Positions 35,508 to 43,832 of a stretch of DNA of 60,340 nt are shown here, piece after piece. Within the stretch, counting starts at the first letter, position 1. Every line of letters starts with the position of its first letter. Source of the DNA: an uncultured Holdemania sp. Lineage in GTDB: Bacteria; Bacillota_I; Bacilli_A; Erysipelotrichales; Erysipelotrichaceae. Location: NCBI GenBank assembly GCA_904395815.1, contig CAJFOC010000062.1, positions 1 to 60,340 of the forward strand, read 5' to 3'. The position numbers and the translations under genes were made by a program. The notes under the pieces are model-generated. The model did not search any database. It saw only the letters and a list, made by a program, of their open reading frames with translations, and was not told the DNA's origin.

Positions 35508-35978
35508 ATGAATGAGAAGGAACTGGCTCAGCGTCTGTTGCGGCTGGTCTATGACTTTCAGCTGCAAAACGACGCGCCAGGACGGAAAAAACGGCAGATG
35601 AATCAGCGTGATATGATGATTCTGCGCGGGATTCTGCATCTGAGTTCACAACAGGGACAGGCCAGAATGAGTCAGATTCGGCAGTATTTTCACGTCTCCC
35701 CGGCTGCCGTATCCCAGGGAATCCGTTCTTTTGAAAAGCAGGGCTGGGTTGAACGGATTCTCTCGGATGACGATCGGCGCAGCGTGTCCATTCGGATTAC
35801 GGAGCGGGGACGGCATCAGCTGCAGAAAAGAGAAGAGGAGCTGAGCGCCAAAATGGCGGCATTTCTGCGCTATCTGGGAGAAGAGGACAGCCTCCATCTG
35901 ATCCGGATTGTGGAAAAATCGACGCAGTATGCTCAGCTGCTTCATCAGCAGGAAACGACAGACCGTTGGAAAGGATGA
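35508..35978 (+). CDS. MarR-family regulator of the ABC exporter operon
   Basis: 156 residues with the winged helix MSQIRQYFHVSPAAVSQGIRSFEKQGW and wing LSDDDRRSVSIRITERG. ATG 35508 lies 6 bases after GAGGTG; two further in-frame ATGs (35484, 35502) fit worse. It is first in an operon with two ABC half-exporters, and a palindrome (35462-35478) overlaps the start of transcription, so autorepression relieved by a pump substrate is likely. Confidence 0.9.
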   Translation: MNEKELAQRLLRLVYDFQLQNDAPGRKKRQMNQRDMMILRGILHLSSQQGQARMSQIRQYFHVSPAAVSQGIRSFEKQGWVERILSDDDRRSVSIRITERGRHQLQKREEELSAKMAAFLRYLGEEDSLHLIRIVEKSTQYAQLLHQQETTDRWKG

Positions 35979-35982
35979 GAAC

Positions 35983-38205
35983 ATGGTCAAGATTTCAAAG
36001 TTTTTAAAACCGTTTGCGGTATCCATTGCGGCCGTCGTCGTGCTGCTGTTTGCCCAGGCGCAATGCGAGCTGGCTTTGCCGGATACGATGTCGGACATTG
36101 TCAACGTGGGCATTCAGTCCGGCGGCATTGAAGATGGCGTATTGCAGGCTGTACGGCAGAGCGAAGCTGAAAAGCTGTTTCTGTTTATGGATGAAGAACA
36201 GATCCGGCTGTTTGAACAGAACTATACGCTGCTGCAGCCGCAGCAGCTCAGCGAGCAGCAGCGTGGGCAATGGCCGCAGGCTCAGCAGCCGCTGTATGTT
36301 TTGAAAGACGATATCGATGAGTCGGAACGTCAGCAGCTGAATCAGGCGCTTTCTCTGTCGGAAATGATTGTGATGAGCATCAGCGCCCAGCCGCAGACCG
36401 TGCTGCAGCAGCTGAATCTGCCGCAGGACAGCGATGTGTTTGCGGCGCTGGCTCAGCTGCCGCAGGAAAGCCGGGCCGCGCTGAGCGAGCAGGCTCGTCA
36501 GCAGGCGGAGGCGATGGGAGAAAGCACGCTGAACACCGCGGCGGCTCAGGCGGTGAAAGCGGAATACCAGGCGCTGGGCGCGGATACGGATGCGATGCAG
36601 ACTCAGTACATTCTGACCAGCGGTCTGCGCATGCTGGGGATTGCCTTGTTAAGCGCGGCCTGCGCGATTGCGGTGACCTGGCTGGCGTCCCGAATTGCCG
36701 CCGGTGTTTCCCGTGATCTGCGGGAGGCGGTATTCCGCAAGGTAGAGTACTTTTCGCTGGCGGAATTCAGCCGTTTCACCCCGGGGACGCTGATCACCCG
36801 GACGACCAACGACGTGCAGCAGATTCAGCAGGTGCTGGTCATGGTATTGCGCATTGTCATCTACGCTCCGATCATCGGCATCGGCGCAGTGATGAAGGTC
36901 GTGCAGTCCAACGTGTCCATGACCTGGATTATCGCCCTGGTGGTGGTCGTTATTCTGAGCATCATGCTGGCTGCTTTCACGATCGTCATGCCGAAATTCA
37001 CCGTCATGCAGAAGCTGGTGGATAAGATGAATTCCGTACTGCGGGAATTTTTGGACGGTCTGCCGGTGATCCGTGCCTTCAGCAATCAGAAGGTGGAAGA
37101 AAAGAAATTTGACGATGTCAACAGTGAGGTGACGAAAACCAACCTGTTTGTCAACCGCGTCATGGCTGCGCTGATGCCGTTAATGATGCTGGTGATGAAC
37201 TGTGTCGCTCTGCTGATCGTCTGGTTCGGCGGACATCAGATGGATCTGGGACGGTTGCAGATCGGCGAGCTGATGGCCTTTATTCAGTACAGCATGCAGA
37301 TCATCATGGCTTTCTTAATGATCACGATGGTCTCGGTCATTCTGCCGCGGGGAACGGTCGCCGTTCGCCGTGTGCTGGAAATTCTGAATTGCGAACCGTC
37401 CATCGAGGATCCGCAGCAGCCGCAGTCGTTTGATCCTGCGCTGCGCGGGGTGGTGGAATTCCGCGATGTCAGCTTCCGTTATCCGGGCGCCGAGGAAGAT
37501 GTGCTGGAAAAGATCAGCTTCGTTGCCCGCCCGGGGCAGACGACCGCGTTTATCGGCTCTACCGGTTCCGGCAAATCCACCATCGTCAACCTGGTTCCGC
37601 GCTTCTTTGATGTAAGCGAGGGAGCGATTCTGGTTGACGGGGTGGATATCCGCCAGGTACGGCAGAAAGATCTGCGTGATAAAATCGGCTACGTTCCGCA
37701 GAAAGGCATTCTGTTTTCAGGAACGATCGAATCCAATCTGCGCTATTCTGATGTTGACGCTTCGCCGCAGCAGGTAGAACAGGCGGCGGTGATTGCGCAG
37801 GCCAGCGAATTCATTGAATCCCGGCCGGAGAAAATGGCTTCGCCGATCGCTCAGGGCGGCACCAACGTTTCAGGAGGTCAGAAACAGCGGCTGTCCATCG
37901 CCCGGGCTCTGGTCCGCAATCCGGAAATCTATATTTTTGACGATTCGTTCTCCGCGCTGGACTTCAAGACCGATGCGGCGCTGCGGCGGGCGCTGAACGA
38001 ACTGTGCCGGAAAAACGGCAGCACAGTGCTGCTGGTCGCGCAGCGCATCTCTTCCATCATGCATGCGGAGCAGATCGTTGTACTGGATCAGGGACGCATT
38101 GCGGGTATCGGCACGCATGAGCAGCTGCTGAAGAACTGCGCGGTGTATCAGGAAATTGCGACCTCACAGCTGTCAAAGGAGGAATTGGGCTATGACGCAG
38201 AATAA
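35983..38205 (+). CDS. ABC exporter half-transporter with a large extracellular insert
   Basis: 740 residues. Membrane helix 1 (about 5-25) is followed by an unusually large Gln/Glu-rich outside domain of some 170 residues before helix 2 (about 208-228). The remaining helices and a nucleotide domain follow, with GSTGSGKST, signature VSGGQKQRLSIARAL and IYIFDDSFSALD, where a Ser-containing DDS replaces the usual DE, marking the non-canonical site of a heterodimer. ATG 35983 is 4 bases after marR. The partner is the next gene. Drug or peptide export is inferred. Confidence 0.9.
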   Translation: MVKISKFLKPFAVSIAAVVVLLFAQAQCELALPDTMSDIVNVGIQSGGIEDGVLQAVRQSEAEKLFLFMDEEQIRLFEQNYTLLQPQQLSEQQRGQWPQAQQPLYVLKDDIDESERQQLNQALSLSEMIVMSISAQPQTVLQQLNLPQDSDVFAALAQLPQESRAALSEQARQQAEAMGESTLNTAAAQAVKAEYQALGADTDAMQTQYILTSGLRMLGIALLSAACAIAVTWLASRIAAGVSRDLREAVFRKVEYFSLAEFSRFTPGTLITRTTNDVQQIQQVLVMVLRIVIYAPIIGIGAVMKVVQSNVSMTWIIALVVVVILSIMLAAFTIVMPKFTVMQKLVDKMNSVLREFLDGLPVIRAFSNQKVEEKKFDDVNSEVTKTNLFVNRVMAALMPLMMLVMNCVALLIVWFGGHQMDLGRLQIGELMAFIQYSMQIIMAFLMITMVSVILPRGTVAVRRVLEILNCEPSIEDPQQPQSFDPALRGVVEFRDVSFRYPGAEEDVLEKISFVARPGQTTAFIGSTGSGKSTIVNLVPRFFDVSEGAILVDGVDIRQVRQKDLRDKIGYVPQKGILFSGTIESNLRYSDVDASPQQVEQAAVIAQASEFIESRPEKMASPIAQGGTNVSGGQKQRLSIARALVRNPEIYIFDDSFSALDFKTDAALRRALNELCRKNGSTVLLVAQRISSIMHAEQIVVLDQGRIAGIGTHEQLLKNCAVYQEIATSQLSKEELGYDAE

Positions 38206-40045
38206 CAAGGCGCCGCGCCGCATGGGCGGTCACGGCATGCGGGGAACCGGCGAAAAAGCCAGAGATTTCGGCGGCACGATGAAACAGCTGATGAAGACGC
38301 TGCGGCCCTATTCGGTCATGATGTTTTTCGGTATTCTGTTTGCCGCGGCCGCCACGGCGCTGACCGTTCTTGGACCGCGGGTGCTGGGCAAGGCCACTAC
38401 CGCTTTGGCGGAAGGTTTTCTGGCCAAGGCGACCGGAACCGGCAGTATTGATTTTGACCGGATCGCCCGCATTCTGATCTTTCTGCTTTGTCTGTATTGC
38501 GTATCGGCGCTGTTCCATTATTTTCAGAACTGGCTGATGAGCGGGGTGGCGCAGAAGGTTTCCTACAACCTGCGCCGGGCGCTGGCGGAAAAGATTGACC
38601 GGCTGCCGTTCTCTTATTTTGATACGCACAGTCATGGCGATGTGCTGTCGCGGGTGACCAACGATGTGGATACGGTGTCGCAGACGCTGAACCAGTCGCT
38701 GGCACAGATCATCACCAGCCTCGTTCAGCTGGTCGGCTTTACGATCATGATGTTGTCGATCAGCTGGCAGATGACGCTGATGGCCTTCTGCGTTCTGCCG
38801 ATTTCCGCGATTCTGGTCATGCAGATCGTCAAGCATTCGCAGAAATTCTTCGCCCGTCAGCAGCAGGCGCTGGGCGAGGTGAACGGATACATTGAAGAAC
38901 GGTATTCCGGACATCTGGTCATGAAGGCGTTTTCAGCGGAGGAACGTTCGATCGCGGAATTTTCCCAGGCCAATCAGGGACTGTATGATTCCGCCTGGAA
39001 ATCGCAGTTTCTCAGCGGCATGATGCAGCCGATTACGACCTTTATCGGCAACCTCGGCTATGTGGGCGTCTGTATTCTGGGCGGCTGGCTGGCCATCCGC
39101 GGTGCGATTGAAATCGGCGATATTCAGGCCTTTATCCAGTATGTCCGCAATTTCAATCAGCCGATCAATCAGCTGACACAGTCGATGAATGTGCTGCAGT
39201 CCACTGCGGCGGCGGCGGAGCGGGTGTTTGAGTTTCTCAATGAAACGGAAGAAGTGGCGGAAACCACCAACCCGCGGCCGATTCAGGACAGTCAGGGACG
39301 TTCGCTGATTCAGGGCCAGGTGACGTTTGAAAATGTGCGTTTTGGCTACAATCCGAACAAGATCATCATTCATGATTTCTCCATGTACATTCAGGCCGGC
39401 AAAAAGGTAGCGATTGTCGGACCGACCGGCGCTGGCAAAACGACGATCGTCAAGCTGCTGATGCGTTTTTACGAGCTGAACGGCGGAACGATTTATGTGG
39501 ATGGCGCCGATATCCGCGATTATCGCCGCGGCGATCTGCGTTCTTTGTTTGGCATGGTGCTGCAGGATGCCTGGCTGTTTAACGGAACGGTTATGGAAAA
39601 TCTGCGGTACGGACGGCTGGATGCGACCGATGAAGAAGTCATTCAGGCTGCCAAGGCCGCGCATGTCGATCATTTCATCCGGACGCTGGATCATGGTTAT
39701 CAGACGATGATCAACGAGGACTCCAGCAACATTTCTCAGGGTCAGCGGCAGCTGCTGACCATTGCCCGGGCGTTTCTGGCCGATCCGAAGATTCTGATTC
39801 TCGATGAAGCGACCTCTTCCGTCGATACCCGTACGGAGATTCTGATCCAGAAGGGAATGGAATCGCTGATGCAGGGCAGAACGAGTTTCATCATCGCTCA
39901 CCGGCTGTCTACGATCCGCGATGCGGATCTGATCCTGGTGATGAAGGAGGGCGATATCGTGGAGGCTGGTACCCATGATTCGCTGATGGCCGATCAGGGC
40001 TTCTATGCTTCGCTGTACAATTCTCAGTTTGAGGATTGTGCCTGA
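38192..40045 (+). CDS. ABC exporter half-transporter, partner subunit
   Basis: 617 residues. Charged N-terminus, six membrane helices, then GPTGAGKTTIV, signature ISQGQRQLLTIARAF and LILDEATSSVD with the catalytic Glu. This is the canonical-site half of a BmrCD/LmrCD-like heterodimer; the partner has the degenerate Walker B. ATG 38192 follows AAAGGAGGAA and overlaps the previous gene by 14 bases, so production is coupled. The operon ends at a 15-bp-stem terminator. Confidence 0.92.
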   Translation: MTQNNKAPRRMGGHGMRGTGEKARDFGGTMKQLMKTLRPYSVMMFFGILFAAAATALTVLGPRVLGKATTALAEGFLAKATGTGSIDFDRIARILIFLLCLYCVSALFHYFQNWLMSGVAQKVSYNLRRALAEKIDRLPFSYFDTHSHGDVLSRVTNDVDTVSQTLNQSLAQIITSLVQLVGFTIMMLSISWQMTLMAFCVLPISAILVMQIVKHSQKFFARQQQALGEVNGYIEERYSGHLVMKAFSAEERSIAEFSQANQGLYDSAWKSQFLSGMMQPITTFIGNLGYVGVCILGGWLAIRGAIEIGDIQAFIQYVRNFNQPINQLTQSMNVLQSTAAAAERVFEFLNETEEVAETTNPRPIQDSQGRSLIQGQVTFENVRFGYNPNKIIIHDFSMYIQAGKKVAIVGPTGAGKTTIVKLLMRFYELNGGTIYVDGADIRDYRRGDLRSLFGMVLQDAWLFNGTVMENLRYGRLDATDEEVIQAAKAAHVDHFIRTLDHGYQTMINEDSSNISQGQRQLLTIARAFLADPKILILDEATSSVDTRTEILIQKGMESLMQGRTSFIIAHRLSTIRDADLILVMKEGDIVEAGTHDSLMADQGFYASLYNSQFEDCA

Positions 40046-40053
40046 TTCGGATC

Positions 40054-40104
40054 AGACAGAGCTTTTCCAAAGCGTTGACCGTGAGGAAAAGCTCTGTCTT
40101 TTTT
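40054..40104 (+). terminator. Terminator of the MarR-ABC operon
   Basis: 15-bp perfect stem (40054-40068 with 40085-40099, AGACAGAGCTTTTCC and complement) followed by T residues. Confidence 0.92.
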
Positions 40105-40142
40105 CCTTAACTGAAAAAAAACATTTTTTACGATGAGGAAGG

Positions 40143-40171
40143 TTGACAAGCTCGACGCAAGGCAATAAACT
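40143..40171 (+). promoter_or_regulatory. Strong sigma-A promoter of the mgtE leader
   Basis: Consensus TTGACA (40143-40148), 17-bp spacer, TAAACT (40166-40171). Transcription starts near 40178, giving a leader of about 190 bases before mgtE. Confidence 0.8.
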
Positions 40172-40202
40172 AAATAACGGCAAAGAAACAGGAGGTGGGA
40201 GT

Positions 40203-40289
40203 ATGGATAAACCAGGTGGTAGTCGCAGGCAAAATATGAATAAAATGCAGGTTTTCCTTTCCCCTTCCGGCATGGCGTACAGAAGATAA
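40203..40289 (+). CDS. Candidate leader peptide of mgtE (28 residues)
   Basis: A complete short frame from ATG 40203 to TAA 40287-40289, preceded by AGGAGGTG, a near-perfect Shine-Dalgarno, at 6-base spacing. The peptide begins MDKPGGSRRQNM and ends SPSGMAYRR. Its stop codon lies in the loop of a CCGGC/GCCGG hairpin (40267-40271 with 40290-40294) followed by TTTTC. Position and hairpin suggest translation-dependent control of mgtE, as known for mgtL and corL leaders in enterobacteria. No homologue is recognised; that the peptide is translated is inferred from the ribosome site. Confidence 0.55.
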   Translation: MDKPGGSRRQNMNKMQVFLSPSGMAYRR

Positions 40290-40370
40290 GCCGGCCTTTT
40301 CAGCAGGGACATTTTATTCATTTTTTGCGCACCAGAAGAGAGCATAATCAAAAATGAAGGAGGGCAAAAA

Positions 40371-41702
40371 ATGGAAATCAAACGGCTGACTGAACTTCTG
40401 AACGAGAAAAAATACGCACAGATCAAAGAAATGCTCAGTGAAATGAACAGCATTGACCTGGCTGATCTGCTGGAACAGTTTCCGGACGACAGCATGGTGG
40501 TGCTTTTCCGTCTGATCAGCAAGGAAACGGCGGCGGAGGTGTTTGCCAACATGCCGAACGATATGCAGCAGACGCTGATCAGTACGTTTACGGAGAAAGA
40601 ACTGAAGGAAATCTTTGAGGATATGTACATGGACGACACGGTCGATATTCTGGAAGAAATGCCGGCCAACGTCGTGGAACAGATTCTCAATGTGACCGAT
40701 AAGGAAACCCGTTCGCGGATCAACGAACTGCTGCGGTATCCGCAGGACAGCGCCGGCAGCATCATGACGGTGGAATACGTGGATCTGAAGAAAACGATGA
40801 CGGTCCGTCAGGCGCTGGACAAGATCAAAAAAGTAGGAATTGATCAGGAAACCATTTATACGTGCTATGTCATTGAAAACAAGAAACTGTTGGGAATTGT
40901 GACGGCGAAAAGCCTGATGCTGAGCGATGAGGATACGCTGATTGAAACGCTGATGGAAACGCATATCATCAGCGTGAACACCCATATGGATAAAGAAGAG
41001 GTATCCAAGCTGTTCCATAAGTACCATCTGATCGCGATTCCGGTAGTGGATACGGAAAACTGCATGGTCGGTATCGTGACTTTCGACGATGCGATGGAAG
41101 TCTATGAGGATGAGATGAACGAGGATATCTCGCTGATGGCGGCAGTGCAGCCCAGCGATGATTCCTATTTTGAGACATCGGTGTTCAACCATGCCAAGCA
41201 TCGTATTCTGTGGCTGCTGGTGCTGATGCTTTCCGCGACAATCACCGGGACGATTCTTTCCAGCTATGAGAAAATGATCGCTTCGGTGCCGCTGCTGGTG
41301 TCCTTCATTCCGATGCTGATGGATACCGGCGGAAACTGCGGCACACAGAGCTCAACGCTGGTCATTCGCGGTATTGCGACCGATGAAATTCAGTTCAGAG
41401 ACCTGTTCCGGGTTGCGTTTAAGGAAGCGCAGGTTTCCCTTCTGGTTGGCCTCGCGCTGGCTGTGGTCAACGGAATCCGTATTCTGCTGATGTATCAGGA
41501 TCCAATGCTGGCGCTGCTGCTGGGAATTACGCTGATGGCGACGGTCTTTATGGCCGAGCTGATCGGCTGCGTGCTGCCGCTGCTGGCCAAGAAGGTTCAT
41601 CTGGATCCGGCAATCATGGCCGCACCGCTGATCACTACCATCGTCGATACCTTTTCCATTATGATTTACTTCGGCGTCGCCACGATGCTGCTGGGACTGT
41701 AG
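40371..41702 (+). CDS. mgtE: Magnesium transporter MgtE
   Basis: 443 residues: an N-terminal superhelical N domain (about 1-125), a CBS pair (about 130-255), a plug helix and five membrane helices (about 280-440) with the pore segment MDTGGNCGTQSSTLVIRG. The N and CBS domains close the channel when cytoplasmic Mg2+ is high. ATG 40371 follows AAGGAGGG. The long leader lacks the conserved M-box core that controls many Firmicute mgtE genes and instead has a short ORF and hairpin. Confidence 0.95.
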   Translation: MEIKRLTELLNEKKYAQIKEMLSEMNSIDLADLLEQFPDDSMVVLFRLISKETAAEVFANMPNDMQQTLISTFTEKELKEIFEDMYMDDTVDILEEMPANVVEQILNVTDKETRSRINELLRYPQDSAGSIMTVEYVDLKKTMTVRQALDKIKKVGIDQETIYTCYVIENKKLLGIVTAKSLMLSDEDTLIETLMETHIISVNTHMDKEEVSKLFHKYHLIAIPVVDTENCMVGIVTFDDAMEVYEDEMNEDISLMAAVQPSDDSYFETSVFNHAKHRILWLLVLMLSATITGTILSSYEKMIASVPLLVSFIPMLMDTGGNCGTQSSTLVIRGIATDEIQFRDLFRVAFKEAQVSLLVGLALAVVNGIRILLMYQDPMLALLLGITLMATVFMAELIGCVLPLLAKKVHLDPAIMAAPLITTIVDTFSIMIYFGVATMLLGL

Positions 41703-41703
41703 G

Positions 41704-41732
41704 CGGGGAATTGGTTCCCCGTTTTTTTTTTT
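41704..41732 (+). terminator. mgtE terminator
   Basis: Stem CGGGGAA/TTCCCCG (41704-41710 with 41715-41721) followed by a long T run. Confidence 0.92.
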
Positions 41733-41787
41733 GCTTCGGGACGGCGATCCTCATAGGTGGCGGCGTCATGGCGCAATAGTATACAGT

Positions 41788-41806
41788 GGATCCTGCATCA
41801 GGATCC
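41788..41806 (+). promoter_or_regulatory. Perfect 8-bp hairpin just upstream of the cotJA ribosome site
   Basis: GGATCCTG-cat-CAGGATCC, 4 bases before AAGGAGG. It could stabilise the 5' end of the cotJ message or be a protein-binding dyad. TATACAGT at 41780-41787 loosely resembles a sporulation sigma-E -10 but no -35 was convincing. Confidence 0.5.
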
Positions 41807-41824
41807 GAAAAAGGAGGAATAACG

Positions 41825-42280
41825 ATGGCAAAAGAAAAAAACTTCCGCATTCCGCGCAGCACGCTGGAAAATGAGGAAGAGTATCGCCAGGCTTGCGAAG
41901 CTGCGGAATCAAACTGGCGTGATGTTCCCCGTCCGCCGGTCTGGAGCTGGCTGAATGAGGAAGAATGGCCTCAGGAAGAACATTGCGGCTGCGATCATGA
42001 TGCGCATGATGGCTGCGGCCATGATCACCATGATGGTTCGGATGAAGAGGATTGCGGTTGCGATCATGATCATCACGATCATTCGTGTGAAGATGAGGAT
42101 GACGGTTGCGACGGAGATGCGCAGAGCTGCTGCCGGACGCTGGCCATGCCGTATGTCATGGCGCAGAAGTGGACGGCGCGGCAGAAGCTGTATACGCTGC
42201 ACAGAGCTTTGACAAGAGGCACGCTGTTTCCGCAGCTGGATCTGCCGTTTTGCGCGAAAGGAGGTCCGTCAGATGAATAA
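41825..42280 (+). CDS. cotJA: Spore coat-associated protein CotJA with a His/Asp/Cys-rich extension
   Basis: 151 residues. The C-terminal 45 residues (AMPYVMAQKWTARQKLYTLH to PQLDLPF) are the CotJA domain. Ahead of it, residues about 53-105 are almost only His, Asp, Cys, Glu and Gly (CGCDHD, CGHDHHDG and similar), a likely metal-binding stretch absent from the roughly 80-residue Bacillus protein. ATG 41825 follows AAGGAGG. It is first in the cotJA-cotJB-cotJC unit and overlaps cotJB by 8 bases. It should be made in the mother cell during sporulation. Confidence 0.85.
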   Translation: MAKEKNFRIPRSTLENEEEYRQACEAAESNWRDVPRPPVWSWLNEEEWPQEEHCGCDHDAHDGCGHDHHDGSDEEDCGCDHDHHDHSCEDEDDGCDGDAQSCCRTLAMPYVMAQKWTARQKLYTLHRALTRGTLFPQLDLPFCAKGGPSDE

Positions 42281-42521
42281 GCCTTCTTCTTTGTTGAAAG
42301 AGCTGCAGCAGCTGGATTTTGCGCTTCAGGAAATCGCTCTTTTTCTCGACGTGCATCCGGATAACAAGGCGGCGATGGATTGTTACCGCAGTCTTAGCAA
42401 GCTCAGGGATGTCATGGCCCGGCAGGTGATTCGCGAGGTGGGGCCGCTGACCTTGCGTGATAATCATGGCCATTGCTGGGAATGGATCTGCGATCCATGG
42501 CCATGGGAAAGAGAGGGATAA
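42273..42521 (+). CDS. cotJB: Spore coat protein CotJB
   Basis: 82 residues, full length. LLKELQQLDFALQEIALFLDVHPDN and the Trp-rich end (CWEWICDPWPWE) are typical of CotJB. A GGAGG lies inside the end of cotJA, and the gene sits between cotJA and cotJC as in Bacillus and spore-forming Clostridia. It helps place the CotJ complex in the inner coat. Confidence 0.92.
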   Translation: MNKPSSLLKELQQLDFALQEIALFLDVHPDNKAAMDCYRSLSKLRDVMARQVIREVGPLTLRDNHGHCWEWICDPWPWEREG

Positions 42522-42524
42522 ACG

Positions 42525-43121
42525 ATGTGGATTTATGAAAAGAAACTGCAGTTTCCGGTGAATATCCGCAAGCCGGATCCGGCCATGGCCAAATTGATTA
42601 TTGCGCAGCTGGGCGGCGCGGACGGTGAAATGGGCGCAGCCGACCGGTATCTGAATCAGCGCTACGCGATGCCTTATCCGCAGATCAAGGCGTTATTGAC
42701 TGATATCGGAACAGAGGAAATCAATCATCAGGAAATGATTGCCGCGATGATTCACCAGCTGTTGCGGGGATGCGATGCCGGGGCGATTCAGGCGGCCGGT
42801 GCAGCGGATTATTACGTCGATCATACGACCGGAATTTATCCGCAGGGAGCCAACGGCGTACCGTATACGGCGGCCTATATCGGCTCCAAAGGCGATCCGA
42901 TCACCGATTTGTGCGAGGATATGGCAGCAGAGCAGAAAGCTCGTACCACGTATGAAAATCTGATGCGTCTGGCCAAAGATCCGGATGTGATGGAGCCGCT
43001 GATCTTCTTGCGGGCCAGAGAAATCGTTCATTTTCAGCGCTTCGGAGAAGCCCTGGAAATCGTCCGAAAAGATCTGTGCTGCGACAATGTGTATGCGGAC
43101 AATCCGGCTTTTGACCGCTAA
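42525..43121 (+). CDS. cotJC: Spore coat protein CotJC (manganese catalase family)
   Basis: 198 residues. A four-helix di-manganese catalase fold is suggested by QLGGADGEMGAADRYLNQRY, DIGTEEINHQEMIAAMI and REIVHFQRFGEAL, which supply the Glu and His ligands. It is the last gene of the cotJ unit (3 bases after cotJB) and is followed by a terminator. A role in peroxide protection or structure of the spore coat is known for the family. The Mn2+ requirement makes the metal-binding CotJA extension notable. Confidence 0.93.
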   Translation: MWIYEKKLQFPVNIRKPDPAMAKLIIAQLGGADGEMGAADRYLNQRYAMPYPQIKALLTDIGTEEINHQEMIAAMIHQLLRGCDAGAIQAAGAADYYVDHTTGIYPQGANGVPYTAAYIGSKGDPITDLCEDMAAEQKARTTYENLMRLAKDPDVMEPLIFLRAREIVHFQRFGEALEIVRKDLCCDNVYADNPAFDR

Positions 43122-43142
43122 GTTCATTCTGTTATTTGGTAA

Positions 43143-43174
43143 AAACAGGGGCGCCTTGTCAGGCGTCCCTGTTT
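43143..43174. terminator. Bidirectional terminator after cotJC
   Basis: Long stem AAACAGGG-GCGCCT with AGGCGT-CCCTGTTT (43143-43156 with 43161-43174), shared with the convergent Lrp gene. Confidence 0.85.
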
Positions 43175-43216
43175 CTGGTCATAGCCGGGTTCAAGACGGA
43201 AACCCCGGTAATCCAA

Positions 43217-43675
43217 TCATAAGCGCAGTCCCTTAATATCCTTGATGCGGGAAAAAATCATGTTGCAGGTACATTCTTTCACCCCGGGAAGAGTATCCAT
43301 GGTCTGCGTGATCAGCGTTTCCATTTCCTGAGCGGAAGCGGCGACAGCGTGAACGTGCAGGCGGCTTTTGCCGGTAACACGGTAGATCTGCGTGATGGTT
43401 TCGTTTTGTTTCAGGATCTGCGCGACGTTCATCAGCTGGTCAGGCAGCGTTTCAATGTCGAAATAACAGGAAACGGCGCCGCTGATTTTCTGTGGATTGA
43501 TGATCGTCGTGTATTCTTCAATAATGCCTTTTTCTTCCAGGGCGTTGACCCGCATTTTAACGGCAACCCGCGACAGGCCGATCTGTTTTCCGATTTCTGA
43601 ATAGGAGATGCGGGCGTTGTGAATCAGCAGCTGGAGAATTTTCTGATCGAGCTCATCAAGACCGTCAAGAAACAT
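43217..43675 (-). CDS. Lrp/AsnC-family transcriptional regulator
   Basis: 152 residues. The N-terminal helix-turn-helix (LDQKILQLLIHNARISYSEI, GLSRVAVKMRVNALEEKGII) and C-terminal RAM domain (IYRVTGKSRLHVHAVA) are clear. RAM domains sense amino acids and drive octamer assembly. The gene is divergent from a MATE pump (157-base gap), so it may control that exporter as well as itself; the target is not shown by the sequence. Confidence 0.9.
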   Translation of the reverse strand: MFLDGLDELDQKILQLLIHNARISYSEIGKQIGLSRVAVKMRVNALEEKGIIEEYTTIINPQKISGAVSCYFDIETLPDQLMNVAQILKQNETITQIYRVTGKSRLHVHAVAASAQEMETLITQTMDTLPGVKECTCNMIFSRIKDIKGLRL

Positions 43676-43749
43676 CGCTCTTCCTCCTTCTCATATCGAT
43701 CATTATAGCGTTGTCAGGGAAGAAGGGTCAAGCCAAGGCAAGTCCCAAC

Positions 43750-43778
43750 TTGACAGAAAACGTGAAGCTTCCTATAAT
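43750..43778 (+). promoter_or_regulatory. Consensus sigma-A promoter of the second MATE gene
   Basis: TTGACA (43750-43755), 17-bp spacer, TATAAT (43773-43778). Confidence 0.85.
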
Positions 43779-43832
43779 AATTGACGAATGTTAATGAAAA
43801 TATTACGATACGAAATATAAGGAGGCGGAACT

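Noticed and set aside
40178-40370. M-box riboswitch upstream of mgtE
   Set aside because: The conserved AGGUGAGGCUC and GAUACGCUGCUGCC core segments are not present; only loose similarity remains. A covariance search would settle it.
41985-42110. Tandem DNA repeat in cotJA
   Set aside because: The repeated look comes from GAT/CAT/TGC codons of the His/Asp/Cys-rich stretch; units are irregular in length.
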